From the NCBI GenBank assembly GCA_947253625.1, contig CAMYAB010000007.1, forward strand, positions 1 to 64,000: a stretch of DNA of 64,000 nt. Reading direction: 5' to 3'. This document shows, in pieces, positions 1 through 7,710 of this stretch; the stretch's first letter is position 1; each line of letters begins with the position of its first letter. The notes below the pieces were generated by a model. That model saw nothing but the letters and a program-made list of their open reading frames with translations, was not told the origin of the DNA and ran no database searches. The translations under genes were made by a program, and so were the position numbers. The DNA is from an uncultured Porphyromonadaceae bacterium. Its GTDB lineage: Bacteria; Bacteroidota; Bacteroidia; Bacteroidales; Porphyromonadaceae.

Positions 1-37
1 CCAGGAGTCGCATAACAGGTCGGTAAAATCTGAACGC

Positions 38-82
38 CAAAAACAAAAAGAGGTGGTGAAGTGCATAGCACTTCACCACCTC
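38..82 (-). terminator. Original host terminator of tRNA-Asp, now at the attL side
   Basis: A perfect 15-bp stem (50-64 with 68-82, loop ATA) is followed on the minus strand by a T-rich run (complement of 38-49). It lies just beyond the tRNA 3'-end remnant. I infer that it ended the tRNA-Asp transcript before the prophage separated it from the intact tRNA gene. Confidence 0.8.
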
Positions 83-128
83 TTGCGGTCTGGACGGGAC
101 TCGAACCCGTGACCTCCTGCGTGACAGG
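79..128. other. attL: 50-bp prophage attachment repeat
   Basis: Identical to 39265-39314. It holds the T arm, variable loop and anticodon-arm part of tRNA-Asp in minus orientation but lacks the tRNA 5' half. Sequence identity stops at 129, where phage DNA starts. Confidence 0.92.
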
Positions 129-186
129 TATTTGAAAGACCTCGTAAGTGGGTAAAAGTGGGATGGTTACGATTGAGTGGTGTTTG

Positions 187-204
187 TTTGCTCTTGGTTT
201 GCTC
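187..204. other. Probable integrase arm-type sites, left end
   Basis: TTTGCTC occurs at 187-193 and 198-204, 11 bp apart. The same motif is repeated four times with 10-11 bp spacing near the other prophage end (39099-39137). Short motifs on one helix face at both ends of an integrated element fit arm binding sites of a tyrosine integrase or its accessory factor. The function is inferred. Confidence 0.5.
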
Positions 205-300
205 TTTTTCGGGCTGTTTTGTTCTTGTTTTATAGTTGGTGAAAATCTAATGTACTCGGAATCAGAGTACTTTGAAAGTGTTGCTTTTTCTGGGAGTTTT

Positions 301-324
301 AACCCCGTCGATTTCGATGGGGTT
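301..324 (-). terminator. Possible terminator after the rhuM operon
   Basis: AACCCC and GGGGTT flank a partly self-complementary TCGA-rich loop, 8 bases past the rhuM stop on the minus strand. The T tract is poor (TTAAAACT), so termination is only possible. Confidence 0.4.
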
Positions 325-331
325 GGATTAC

Positions 332-1360
332 CTATTTATCTTTAGTTGGTTGTATGTCATTTTGGGATTTAATCCTTGAAATTTCACGGTCAAAGTCTGA
401 TAGTATTTTTTGTGTTGGATTGAAAAGGGCATACTCATTCGCAGCTTTCTTCTGTGCTTGAGCCATTGATATTGAGCCTTTGTCAGGAAGTATTTTGTAT
501 CGTCTAAACTGGAGGAATGCATCTACGCAGTTTGCAAATTCCGACATCGTGAAAGTATTTTCTCTTTCTATTATATCCTCTATATAGTCAAAGAAACCCG
601 ACACGGAACGCTCCAAACGCCTTATCATATTCTCTGATAAGTAATTTTTAGCCACTTTTACGTCAGACTTGAGAATGCGCCCTGTTGGTGCATTTTTCCA
701 AGTTGTGAGTCCCATGTGTTCTTGCTTATGGTCAGCTTTGGAATAGATTATTTCTGCTGCCGTTTGTCCTGTAATAGCGTAATGAAACTTGTTCTGTACC
801 ATGGCATAGAAATCTTTGGTTATCTGAGAGTTAGTTTCATAGTCTATGCTACATTCAGCAAAAATGTCTGTTATTTGCAACCATATTCTGCGTTCGCTGG
901 CACGAATTGAGCGAACTCTTTCTAATAGCTCCTTGAAGTAATCTTTACCAAACGTTCTGGTGCCATTTTTTAATCTGTTGTCATCAAGGACAAAGCCTTT
1001 TCTGATGTATTCATTGATGGTCTTTGTCGCCCATTGACGAAAACGAGTAGCCTTTTGTGAGTTCACCCTATAGCCTACGGATATAATAGCATCAAGATTA
1101 TAAAAAGTCAATTTTCGTTGCACTTGTCGAGAGCCTTCTGTTTGAACTTGTAAGAAATCCTTACAAGTTCGATCTTCTTGTAATTCACCTTCTTGAAAGA
1201 TGTTCTGTAGGTGTTGGGTGATGTTTTGTGTCGTTGTGTCAAATAACGTAGCCATTGATTTTTGTGTTGCCCAGATGGTTTCATCTTGTATAATAGCATC
1301 AATGGCACCCTTGCTCTCTGGTAGGTTATAAATTAGATACTTAACTGTGTTATTATCCAT
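332..1360 (-). CDS. rhuM: RhuM family protein (prophage accessory gene)
   Basis: The 342-aa protein is about the usual length for the RhuM ('virulence RhuM') family, named from a Salmonella pathogenicity island and common on mobile elements. The N-terminal half carries the family-typical stretch around FYNLDAIISVGYRVNS (about residues 87-102), where regularly spaced residues suggest a DNA-binding fold related to phage Bro/KilA-type proteins. No enzyme motif is seen. It lies 45 bp downstream of the repressor on the same strand, so it is probably expressed in the lysogen as a moron. The molecular function is not known; defence or phage regulation is guesswork. Confidence 0.8.
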   Translation of the reverse strand: MDNNTVKYLIYNLPESKGAIDAIIQDETIWATQKSMATLFDTTTQNITQHLQNIFQEGELQEDRTCKDFLQVQTEGSRQVQRKLTFYNLDAIISVGYRVNSQKATRFRQWATKTINEYIRKGFVLDDNRLKNGTRTFGKDYFKELLERVRSIRASERRIWLQITDIFAECSIDYETNSQITKDFYAMVQNKFHYAITGQTAAEIIYSKADHKQEHMGLTTWKNAPTGRILKSDVKVAKNYLSENMIRRLERSVSGFFDYIEDIIERENTFTMSEFANCVDAFLQFRRYKILPDKGSISMAQAQKKAANEYALFNPTQKILSDFDREISRIKSQNDIQPTKDK

Positions 1361-1405
1361 AGTCTTATTTGGCCTGTCTGTTGATTAGGTCGGTAAGTGT
1401 GGTGG

Positions 1406-2077
1406 TTACATCTTGAATCGCTTGATGCAGCCGTAGACAACAAAGAGGCTGACGATGTCGTCGCCTAGTATCTCAAATGGTGCGAATCGGTTTTGGTCGG
1501 GGTTGGCGCTTTTGCAGAGGAAGTGCTTGACGCCGTCTTCGTCTATGGAGGTGAGGGTGAGGTATTTTAGGGTGCGGTCGCCGTTTCGGGTGACGATGAG
1601 GTATATGTCGCCGTTGGAGATGTAGCTTTCTTTCCACTCCTTGAACATCACTATGTCGCCGTTGGATATGCGTGGGTACATGCTGTCGCCTACTGCGGGA
1701 AAAGCCACGCAGCCCTCAAAGCCCCGTATGCTCATCACTTCGTACTGCAGGTCATCGTAGGATGGGTTGGGCATGTTTTCGATGTGTGAGGCTGTGATGG
1801 GGATGTTTGGGTAGTAGCGCACGCCCTTGCTTGGGTCTATTGGTTGCTCCAGCTCTCTGTCTTGTGAACCGCTTTCATCCACCAACATCTCGCCTTCGCC
1901 GGTCAGGAGCCAAGTCCTATTTAACTCTGGAAACGACTTCAGAAGATCTTCCATCTTCTTGGATCCCATATCTCCTTTGAAGTTTTTCACATACCCCTGA
2001 GACAAGCCCGCTTTTTTCTCAAACGCATTGACTGTCAGTCCTGTATGGTCTATAAACTCTAGTAATCTTTCTTTCAT
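1406..2077 (-). CDS. Phage repressor: XRE-type HTH plus S24 (LexA-like) peptidase
   Basis: The N-terminal 65 residues form a helix-turn-helix (AFEKKAGLSQGYVKNFK). The C-terminal half is a LexA/CI-type S24 peptidase domain with the serine in VGDSMYPRISNGD and the lysine in DRTLKYL, the expected catalytic dyad for RecA-stimulated self-cleavage. I chose the ATG at 2077 (MKERLL); a GTG at 2089 would add four residues. The gene diverges from the early genes, and a 24-bp palindrome lies between them. By analogy with CI it keeps the prophage silent and allows SOS induction. Confidence 0.92.
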   Translation of the reverse strand: MKERLLEFIDHTGLTVNAFEKKAGLSQGYVKNFKGDMGSKKMEDLLKSFPELNRTWLLTGEGEMLVDESGSQDRELEQPIDPSKGVRYYPNIPITASHIENMPNPSYDDLQYEVMSIRGFEGCVAFPAVGDSMYPRISNGDIVMFKEWKESYISNGDIYLIVTRNGDRTLKYLTLTSIDEDGVKHFLCKSANPDQNRFAPFEILGDDIVSLFVVYGCIKRFKM

Positions 2078-2114
2078 AATCCAAGGCACTGAGTTAAGTT
2101 GTTATTAAGTTCTT

Positions 2115-2138
2115 CCAAAAAAACTATTGTTTTATTGG
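2115..2138. promoter_or_regulatory. Probable repressor operator palindrome
   Basis: A 24-bp near-perfect palindrome (20 of 24 positions symmetrical, arms CCAA/TTGG with central AAAAC/GTTTT blocks) lies between the repressor and early genes and overlaps the -33 TTG of the rightward promoter. Its position is right for repressor binding, which is inferred. Confidence 0.6.
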
Positions 2139-2156
2139 AAAATCTTCCTATCTTTG
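2127..2156 (+). promoter_or_regulatory. Early rightward promoter (Bacteroidota type)
   Basis: TTG at 2127-2129 and TATCTTTG at 2149-2156 are 19 bp apart, matching the Bacteroidota sigma-ABfr consensus TTTG/TAnnTTTG. The promoter points into the early operon and is overlapped by the palindromic operator. A leader of about 150 nt follows, with a 10-bp inverted repeat at 2199-2208 and 2265-2274. Confidence 0.7.
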
Positions 2157-2312
2157 TCTCAGTAACCAAGTGAACGAGTTACGAACCGAGGACAAAGTAA
2201 AAAGAGTAGGTGCTTTTTGGGAAGCCCTACTTCGACAACTAATTCTAACGGCTCTAAAGGTACATACTCTTTTTCAGTCCTCCAACTTTTAATACTTAAA
2301 ACAGAATGTGAT

Positions 2313-2516
2313 ATGAAGAAGATCGAAAGACTAACACTTGATGTATTCAATGCCATCCCCGTGGGTGGCGAGCAGACGTTCCGCCTGCCGGATCGCAACA
2401 CGGTCTACAACGCCAGATCCTATGCCTATCAAATGGCAGGTCGGTATGAGTATAAGATCTCTACCAGTCTCGATTTGGAGAACTGTGCCATCACCATCAG
2501 AAAGGAGAGACTATGA
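2313..2516 (+). CDS. Small early phage protein, function unknown
   Basis: 67 aa starting at MKKIERLTLD; the frame is open further upstream, but this ATG follows the promoter leader and gives a compact protein. It is basic and beta-rich, with no motif I recognise. It is the first gene of the early operon and overlaps the next gene by 4 bp (ATGA). First-position early genes in temperate phages are often regulators, but nothing here proves that. Confidence 0.6.
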   Translation: MKKIERLTLDVFNAIPVGGEQTFRLPDRNTVYNARSYAYQMAGRYEYKISTSLDLENCAITIRKERL

Positions 2517-2710
2517 CGACAACGGAACCTAACGTGAAACTGAATGATCGGTACTCGACCGCTCAGGTGGCGGAGCTACTGGGGGTGGATGCGTCCACGG
2601 TGCGGAGGCACACGAGGGCAGGGTACCTCAAGTGCGGATACTGGAGGCACAACGGCCGGAGATTCTACACCGGACGAGAGATACTGAGGTACTACTGTGC
2701 GCAGATGTAG
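2513..2710 (+). CDS. Excisionase / MerR-like helix-turn-helix protein
   Basis: 65 aa with a compact winged-helix-type motif: YSTAQVAELLGVDASTVRRH, then a wing-like GYLKCGYWRHNGRRFYT. This is the layout of excisionase-family DNA-binding domains. It is preceded by AAGGAGAG, a good ribosome site for this group, and overlaps the upstream stop. Likely roles are directing excision with the integrase at 37796-39046 or acting as a Cro-like early regulator. Sequence alone does not separate these. Confidence 0.75.
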   Translation: MTTTEPNVKLNDRYSTAQVAELLGVDASTVRRHTRAGYLKCGYWRHNGRRFYTGREILRYYCAQM

Positions 2711-2737
2711 CAAACAACAAACAACAACAACAGGACT

Positions 2738-4693
2738 ATGAAAAAAGTACTACTACACCGCCTGAAGCTGGAGAACTTCAAGGGGGTACGGAATCTGGAG
2801 GCGGACTTCACCCCCGACACGGTCACCGAGATACGAGGGCGCAACGGCTGCGGGAAAAGCACCATCTTTGACGCCTTTACCTGGTGCCTATTTGGCAGAG
2901 ACAGCCATGGAGCCGCCAACTTCACCATCAAGACGCAAAACGAACAAGGCGAGCCCATCCACAAGCTCACGCACGCCGTAGAGTGTGTGCTCACCGTAGA
3001 TGGGGAGCGCCTGGAGATACGCCGGGAGTACCGGGAGCTGTGGGTGACGAAGCGCGGAGAAAGCGAAGAGACCTTCCAAGGTCACGAGGAGAGCAGGTAC
3101 GTGGGTGGGGTACCGTATACGCAAAGAGACTTCACCGCCAAGATCGAGGAGCTCATCAACTATGATATTTTCCAACTCATCACCAACCCCCGGACGTTCC
3201 TTGGCTTGTCGACCGATGACAGGCGAGCCCGGCTCGTCGAGATGGCGGGTATCGAGACCGACCTCGAGATCGCCAACCGCCTAGGGGATAAAAAACTAGC
3301 CACCGCCCTCCGGACAAAGACCATCGCAGAGCTCACCGCCGAGCGCAAAGCCAGCGCCACGCGCATAAAGCAGGACCTCAAGGGTATGCCCCAGCGTATA
3401 GAGGAGGCGGAGCGAGCCATCCCGGCGGAGCCGGAGGACGAAGAGGAGCTCGCCAGACAACACTATGACCTACAGCTCAAGCGAGCAGAGCTGAACGCCA
3501 AGCTCGAACGCTCCGAGGCGGTGGACAGCGAGCAGGCTATGCAGCTACTCAGCATGAGAGGAAAGGCAATCGAGCTCAACCGGGAGCTTCAGAAGGTACA
3601 GACACTGGCCGATGAACTCGCCACGGCAGGATGGCGCAAGGAGCGGGAGGCGCAGCAGGAGCTCCAAAAGCGGGTGCGACAACTAAAGAACGCCATCCCA
3701 AGGCTACAGGACGAGCTGGAGAGAGAGCGCACGCAGATCGTCGAGCCCACAAAGAAGCGCATCGAGGAGCTGAGAGCCCAGTTTCAAGAAATATCATCAC
3801 GCACCCTAAGTATAGAGCTCACCGGCATTTGCCCCACCTGTGGGACGCCCTACACGCCGGACAAGCTGGATGAGCTCAGGGCGCAGGCACAAGCGGACTT
3901 CAACGCTCGCCAAGCCAGGGACAAAAAAGAGCTCAACGCCGAGGGCAAGGTGCTCAAGGAGCGAATCGAGGGCGCACTAGACCGCATGGCCGAAAACAAC
4001 GAAGCCATCCGGGAGGCACAAGAGGAGCTCCGGAGCCTGCAGACGAACCCGCTACTCATCAAAGACCTAGGCGAAGCGCCCAAGCGTACCACCGTCACCG
4101 CCAAAGAAGAGCGCCTCCAAAAAGAGATCGAGGAGCTCCAAAAAGAGATCGAGGAGAAGCAGCAGGAGACCACAAGCGACGCCACCAAGGGTCTCCGGGC
4201 AGAGCGGGACGCCGTACAGGCAGAGATCGACAAAGTATTGCAACGCAAGTGGGACGCCCAGAGAGCCACCGCTCAGCGTCGGCGGGTACAGGAGCTGGAG
4301 GAGCAGCACCGGCAGCTCAACCAAGAGCTGGCAAGTGCAGAGAGAGACCTCCGGGAGATCGACGACTTCCAAAAACAGCGGATGGCAATGGTCGAGGAGG
4401 GGGTCAACTCCCTCTTCCACACCCTCACGTGGCGAATGTACCGCGACCAGGTCAATGGTGGCCAGACGGAGGTTTGCGAGCCCCTGATCAACGGCGTGCC
4501 CTACAGCGACGCCAATAACGCCGCCCGTATCAATGCCGGTGTAGACATCTGTAGAGCCATAGGGGTACACCAAGGGGTGCAGGCCCCCATATTCATAGAC
4601 AATGCGGAGGCGGTCAACAAGATACTACCTACCGAAGCCCAGCAGATCCACCTCGTGGTGACAGCCGGAGACCTAGAGATTTTACAACCCTAA
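2738..4693 (+). CDS. Rad50/SbcC-like SMC-type ATPase
   Basis: 651 aa. The N-terminal ABC-type ATPase half carries a Walker A motif GRNGCGKST (residues 34-42) after the typical KLENFKGV start. A long charged coiled coil follows, broken by a zinc-hook-like CPTC (Cys365, Cys368). The C-terminal half has a degenerate signature region and Walker B-like APIFIDNAEAVN. The architecture is that of Rad50/SbcC, shortened. No SbcD-like nuclease gene is adjacent; the VRR-NUC gene and the metallo-beta-lactamase-fold gene are candidate partners. It probably serves phage DNA recombination or end processing together with RecT. Confidence 0.85.
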   Translation: MKKVLLHRLKLENFKGVRNLEADFTPDTVTEIRGRNGCGKSTIFDAFTWCLFGRDSHGAANFTIKTQNEQGEPIHKLTHAVECVLTVDGERLEIRREYRELWVTKRGESEETFQGHEESRYVGGVPYTQRDFTAKIEELINYDIFQLITNPRTFLGLSTDDRRARLVEMAGIETDLEIANRLGDKKLATALRTKTIAELTAERKASATRIKQDLKGMPQRIEEAERAIPAEPEDEEELARQHYDLQLKRAELNAKLERSEAVDSEQAMQLLSMRGKAIELNRELQKVQTLADELATAGWRKEREAQQELQKRVRQLKNAIPRLQDELERERTQIVEPTKKRIEELRAQFQEISSRTLSIELTGICPTCGTPYTPDKLDELRAQAQADFNARQARDKKELNAEGKVLKERIEGALDRMAENNEAIREAQEELRSLQTNPLLIKDLGEAPKRTTVTAKEERLQKEIEELQKEIEEKQQETTSDATKGLRAERDAVQAEIDKVLQRKWDAQRATAQRRRVQELEEQHRQLNQELASAERDLREIDDFQKQRMAMVEEGVNSLFHTLTWRMYRDQVNGGQTEVCEPLINGVPYSDANNAARINAGVDICRAIGVHQGVQAPIFIDNAEAVNKILPTEAQQIHLVVTAGDLEILQP

Positions 4694-4709
4694 ATACCGA
4701 AAGAGACAC

Positions 4710-4937
4710 ATGAAAGAGAATATAAAACTTGGAGCAGTGATCCTAGAGCTCGGGCTGGCTCTGGTCCTATTCATTGCAGGCGTGATCAGCCTGATGGCGA
4801 TGCCCGTCGGCGACTTGTCGCTGGGTGTTTGGACGCTCTACTTGCTGGGGTCCAAGGTGCTGGCGGTGGTATGTATAGCGGTGGCGGCAGTCCTACATAG
4901 GACGGCCTCGAAGACCTACGATGGTATAGAGTATTGA
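4710..4937 (+). CDS. Small two-helix membrane protein
   Basis: 75 aa with two hydrophobic spans (about residues 8-31 and 40-62) joined by a short loop, and a polar tail. No family recognised. It starts 17 bp after the ATPase gene. Early-operon membrane proteins of this size are often exclusion or anti-host factors, but that is only a possibility. Confidence 0.65.
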   Translation: MKENIKLGAVILELGLALVLFIAGVISLMAMPVGDLSLGVWTLYLLGSKVLAVVCIAVAAVLHRTASKTYDGIEY

Positions 4938-4947
4938 GCCGGGAGCC

Positions 4948-5244
4948 ATGAAGAAAGAGCGAATATATATCAGCGGAGCGATCAGTGGACGCCTGCCGGA
5001 GGATGTGTGCGAGGACTTTGAGCGAGCCGAGGCTCGCCTAGGGGCGATGGGCTGGGAGGTGGTGAATCCACTTGCCAACGGACTGACCGAAGCGCACACG
5101 TGGGAGGAGCACATGCGAGCGGACCTACGGTTGCTCTTGGACTGCGACAGGATAGCCCTGCTACCGGGCTGGGCGAGGAGCCGAGGTGCCTCTTTGGAGT
5201 GGCGAGTGGCTCGTGAGCTGGGAATGCCAATAATCTATTTGTAG
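4948..5244 (+). CDS. DUF4406-type protein (nucleoside deoxyribosyltransferase-like fold)
   Basis: 98 aa starting with the family-typical YISGAISG, followed by FERAEARLGAMGWEVVNP and ending with LLDCDRIALLPGWARSRGASLEW. This is the pattern of DUF4406 proteins, which resemble nucleoside 2-deoxyribosyltransferases and are common in phages. The conserved central acidic residues (DCD) fit a nucleotide or sugar site. The substrate is unknown; a role in nucleotide modification or salvage is inferred. Confidence 0.75.
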   Translation: MKKERIYISGAISGRLPEDVCEDFERAEARLGAMGWEVVNPLANGLTEAHTWEEHMRADLRLLLDCDRIALLPGWARSRGASLEWRVARELGMPIIYL

Positions 5245-5254
5245 AAAAACAACC

Positions 5255-5467
5255 ATGAAAGAGAGTAAAGAGCTAAAGGTGACCGACCTGAGGATCGGTG
5301 ACACGGTGCGGATCAAAGGAGCCAAAGGAGAATGCACGGTGACGGGTATATTTTGGCGCCTGGGAAATGACCTGACAGACGCCACTCTGTCTCTGGACTT
5401 TGAGGAAAACATGGGGGATGCTTGGCAAGTGAATCTGGACGAAGTGGAGAAAGTAGGGGGCAAGTAA
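5255..5467 (+). CDS. Small phage protein, unknown function
   Basis: 70 aa, no family recognised. The middle (RIGDTVRIKGAKGECTVTGI) looks like a small beta-barrel of the SH3/KOW type, which often binds nucleic acid or protein. It sits in the early operon between the DUF4406 gene and a coiled-coil gene. Confidence 0.6.
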   Translation: MKESKELKVTDLRIGDTVRIKGAKGECTVTGIFWRLGNDLTDATLSLDFEENMGDAWQVNLDEVEKVGGK

Positions 5468-5493
5468 TCAACAACCAAACACAGAAGAGAGCT

Positions 5494-5778
5494 ATGAAAA
5501 AGGACAAACGACAAGAGATAGCAAAGCTGACAGATGAGATCGGAGAGAGTGTCTCTATGATTGAGGATCGGATGAGTGATGTAGACAAAGCCACGGATAA
5601 GGTCTTCGACAAACTCTCCGAGATAGAGCGTCTCTTGTGGAAAATGGAGGAAACGACGGTCGAGGATGTGACGAAGATGACAAAGCTCTACAGGCGCATG
5701 CGCCAGGCGCAAAGGAAGGGTGACGAGGCCTTGGCGAAGATAATCACGTGTCAGATCGACTTGCTACTGGGTCTCTAA
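5494..5778 (+). CDS. Coiled-coil early phage protein
   Basis: 94 aa from MKKDKRQE. It is almost wholly helical and charged, with heptad-like spacing, and no recognised family. I chose the ATG at 5494 because the longer frame overlaps the previous gene. It is the last gene before the 5.8-6.1 kb repeat region. Confidence 0.6.
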   Translation: MKKDKRQEIAKLTDEIGESVSMIEDRMSDVDKATDKVFDKLSEIERLLWKMEETTVEDVTKMTKLYRRMRQAQRKGDEALAKIITCQIDLLLGL

Positions 5779-5972
5779 AGACAGATGGGACGAGGGTGAG
5801 TGGATGAGGAGGAGCCCCCCCACAGAGGTGGACGGGCGTGTCGGTGGCCGGGAGCGGGCAGTTTTTTTAGTTTTTGTTACTTGGTCGTTTTTATTGCTTT
5901 GCCCGTATGGCCACCCCACACCTCCTCTCCACTCTTCCACCCTGTCTTTTCGACGACAAAAAGGGGGTGCGA

Positions 5973-6031
5973 CCAAATGTACATATGAGCAGATCCAAAT
6001 GTACATATGAGCAGATCCAAATGTACATCTG
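5973..6031. repeat. Tandem 22-bp repeats, cluster A
   Basis: Units begin at 5973, 5995 and 6017, two full and one partial, with core CCAAATGTACATATGAGC. The gap 5779-6137 holds only this array and no convincing gene. The same 22-bp unit, with the palindromic core AAATGTACATTT, recurs at 37340. There are no unique spacers, so it is not CRISPR. Confidence 0.9.
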
Positions 6032-6137
6032 GTGGGACAGGCTCACTTCTCTCGAAAAATTTCCCCGACCGATCGGGAGAGGTGAGTGTTTTAGTGAAAA
6101 GGATTCGGTAGGGGAAGTATTTTAATATCAACTGTTT

Positions 6138-6632
6138 ATGAAGTACAGAATCGTACAAAAGAAGGGGCTCGTCAAGGGTGGCGAGCGAAAGCCTATGCAG
6201 GTGGCCTCTCAGGTGAACCATGGGCGAATCACGACCCGATCCATTGCGGAGGAGGTGGCGCAGATCACCTCTCTAGGCCGTGGTGATGTGTACAACGTCT
6301 TGTCCACTCTGTCGGACGTGGCTATGCGCTATGTGTCGATGGGGTATTCGGTGGAGCTGGGCGAGATGGGGACCTTTACGCCCCGACTGTCGGCTAAGGC
6401 CGTACCGGCGAATGAGGTGTACGGCCGTGAGCATATCCGGGGCGTGATGGCACGCTTTACGCCGAGCGTGGAGCTGAAGGCGGCCTTGAAGGCGGTGACT
6501 TTTGAGCTGGAGGAGACTGAGGAGGAGAAGCAGAAGCGCAAGGCCTCCAAGGCAGGTGGCACTTGCCCCACCCCCTCTCCGGGCCATGAGGAGGGCCCCT
6601 CCAAGCCCAAGCAGGAGGGTGGCAACCTGTAG
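6138..6632 (+). CDS. HU/IHF-like DNA-binding protein
   Basis: 164 aa. Residues 1-125 follow the Bacteroidota HU-like pattern (TTRSIAEEVAQITSLGRGDVYNVLSTLSDV, then LGEMGTFTPRLSAKAV). A charged, low-complexity C-terminal tail follows. Such proteins bend DNA and may serve as architectural factors for integration, replication or packaging. The gene has its own upstream gap with repeats and a strong terminator behind it, so it may be a separate transcription unit. Confidence 0.82.
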   Translation: MKYRIVQKKGLVKGGERKPMQVASQVNHGRITTRSIAEEVAQITSLGRGDVYNVLSTLSDVAMRYVSMGYSVELGEMGTFTPRLSAKAVPANEVYGREHIRGVMARFTPSVELKAALKAVTFELEETEEEKQKRKASKAGGTCPTPSPGHEEGPSKPKQEGGNL

Positions 6633-6641
6633 TGGATAGCC

Positions 6642-6710
6642 GGCACCGTCGGTGGCTCTTGCGGAGCCACGCTCAGCCTGTCGCCACCGGCGGTGCCTTT
6701 CCTTTTTTTT
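6642..6710 (+). terminator. Strong nested hairpin terminator after the HU-like gene
   Basis: An outer stem GGCACCG.CGGTGG pairs with CCACCG.CGGTGCC. An inner perfect GTGGCTC/GAGCCAC hairpin lies inside it. Eight T residues follow (6703-6710). Confidence 0.8.
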
Positions 6711-6734
6711 CGACCAACAAACACTCAAAACGAA

Positions 6735-7646
6735 ATGACACAGCTACAAGCAACCAACCCACAACAGACCGCCAAGGCCCCGAAGCCCTCGGAGCTCATG
6801 CAAAACGCACTCAACATGCCGGCGGTACAAAAGCAATTTCAAAACGCTCTGGGAAAGAAAGCAAGCGGTTTCCTCACCTCCGTGCTCAGCCTCTACAGTG
6901 GCGACACCAACCTCAGCAAGTGCGAGCCGGGACAGGTGATAGCCTGTGCCCTCAAGGCGGCACAGCTCGACCTGCCGGTAGACAAGCAGCTCGGCTTCTC
7001 GTACATCATCCCCTACGGCAACAAGCCCCAGTTCATCATGGGGTACAAAGGCTACATCCAGCTGGCCATGAGGAGTGGGCAGTACCAGACCATCAACACC
7101 GACCTGGTCTACGAGGGCGAATCCACCGGCTACGACAAGCTCTCCGGTATGCTACGCCTGGACGGCGAGAAGACGAGCGACAAGGTGATCGGTTACTTTG
7201 CCTATTTCAAGCTGATAAACGGCTTTGAGAAGCTGTTCTACATGACCACCGAGGAGATGGCGCAGTACGCCCTACGTTACAGCCCGAGCATCAAGCGCGG
7301 CACCAAGCCCGAGACGCTCACCGCACTGGCGGGCAAAGGAGCATCCGGTGGCGGAGTGGGGTGGTTCGGAGACTTTGACAGCATGGCCAAAAAGACCTGC
7401 CTCCGACAGCTCATCAGCAAGTACGGGATCCTGTCCATCGAGATGCAAGACGCCGTCCTCAATGATACAGACGAAGCACCGGCTGGAGACGACCAAACCC
7501 GGGAAAGTATCATCAACACCTCCCAAGTGATCGACGTCCCCTTTGAGGAAGGCGAGGCAGACCCCAAGCCTAGAGACGAGGAGCCGGGAGACGCTACCGT
7601 CACAAGCGAAATAAAAGACGAAAGCGATGTCGAAATGGAGTTTTAG
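6735..7646 (+). CDS. recT: RecT family single-strand annealing protein
   Basis: 303 aa from MTQLQATN, usual RecT length. It has the family core: GDTNLSKCEPGQVIACALKAAQLDLPV, then PYGNKPQFIMGYKGYIQLAMRSGQY and a C-terminal acidic tail. RecT coats single-stranded DNA and anneals complementary strands in phage recombination. No RecE exonuclease is adjacent; the metallo-beta-lactamase-fold gene directly downstream takes that place. The start was set after the upstream terminator. Confidence 0.93.
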   Translation: MTQLQATNPQQTAKAPKPSELMQNALNMPAVQKQFQNALGKKASGFLTSVLSLYSGDTNLSKCEPGQVIACALKAAQLDLPVDKQLGFSYIIPYGNKPQFIMGYKGYIQLAMRSGQYQTINTDLVYEGESTGYDKLSGMLRLDGEKTSDKVIGYFAYFKLINGFEKLFYMTTEEMAQYALRYSPSIKRGTKPETLTALAGKGASGGGVGWFGDFDSMAKKTCLRQLISKYGILSIEMQDAVLNDTDEAPAGDDQTRESIINTSQVIDVPFEEGEADPKPRDEEPGDATVTSEIKDESDVEMEF

Positions 7647-7659
7647 CAGGATTTGATGG

Positions 7660-7704
7660 CCGGGGGTGGGTAACACCGCCCACCCCCTCTTTTTTGTTTT
7701 TTTT
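7660..7704 (+). terminator. Terminator after recT
   Basis: GGGGGTGGG pairs with CCCACCCCC around a short loop and is followed by T-rich sequence that runs to the next start codon region. It may attenuate rather than stop transcription. Confidence 0.7.
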
Positions 7705-7710
7705 CGAGAC

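Noticed and set aside
148..345. 65-codon hydrophobic ORF next to attL
   Set aside because: It covers the TTTGCTC repeats and the rhuM terminator hairpin and has no protein-like pattern or promoter; probably chance.
3000..4600. Several long antisense ORFs inside the Rad50-like gene
   Set aside because: They are side effects of its G+C-rich codon use and repetitive coiled-coil sequence.
5800..6010. Overlapping small ORFs in the gap before the HU-like gene
   Set aside because: They run through the 22-bp repeats in several frames and look like translated repeats, not proteins.
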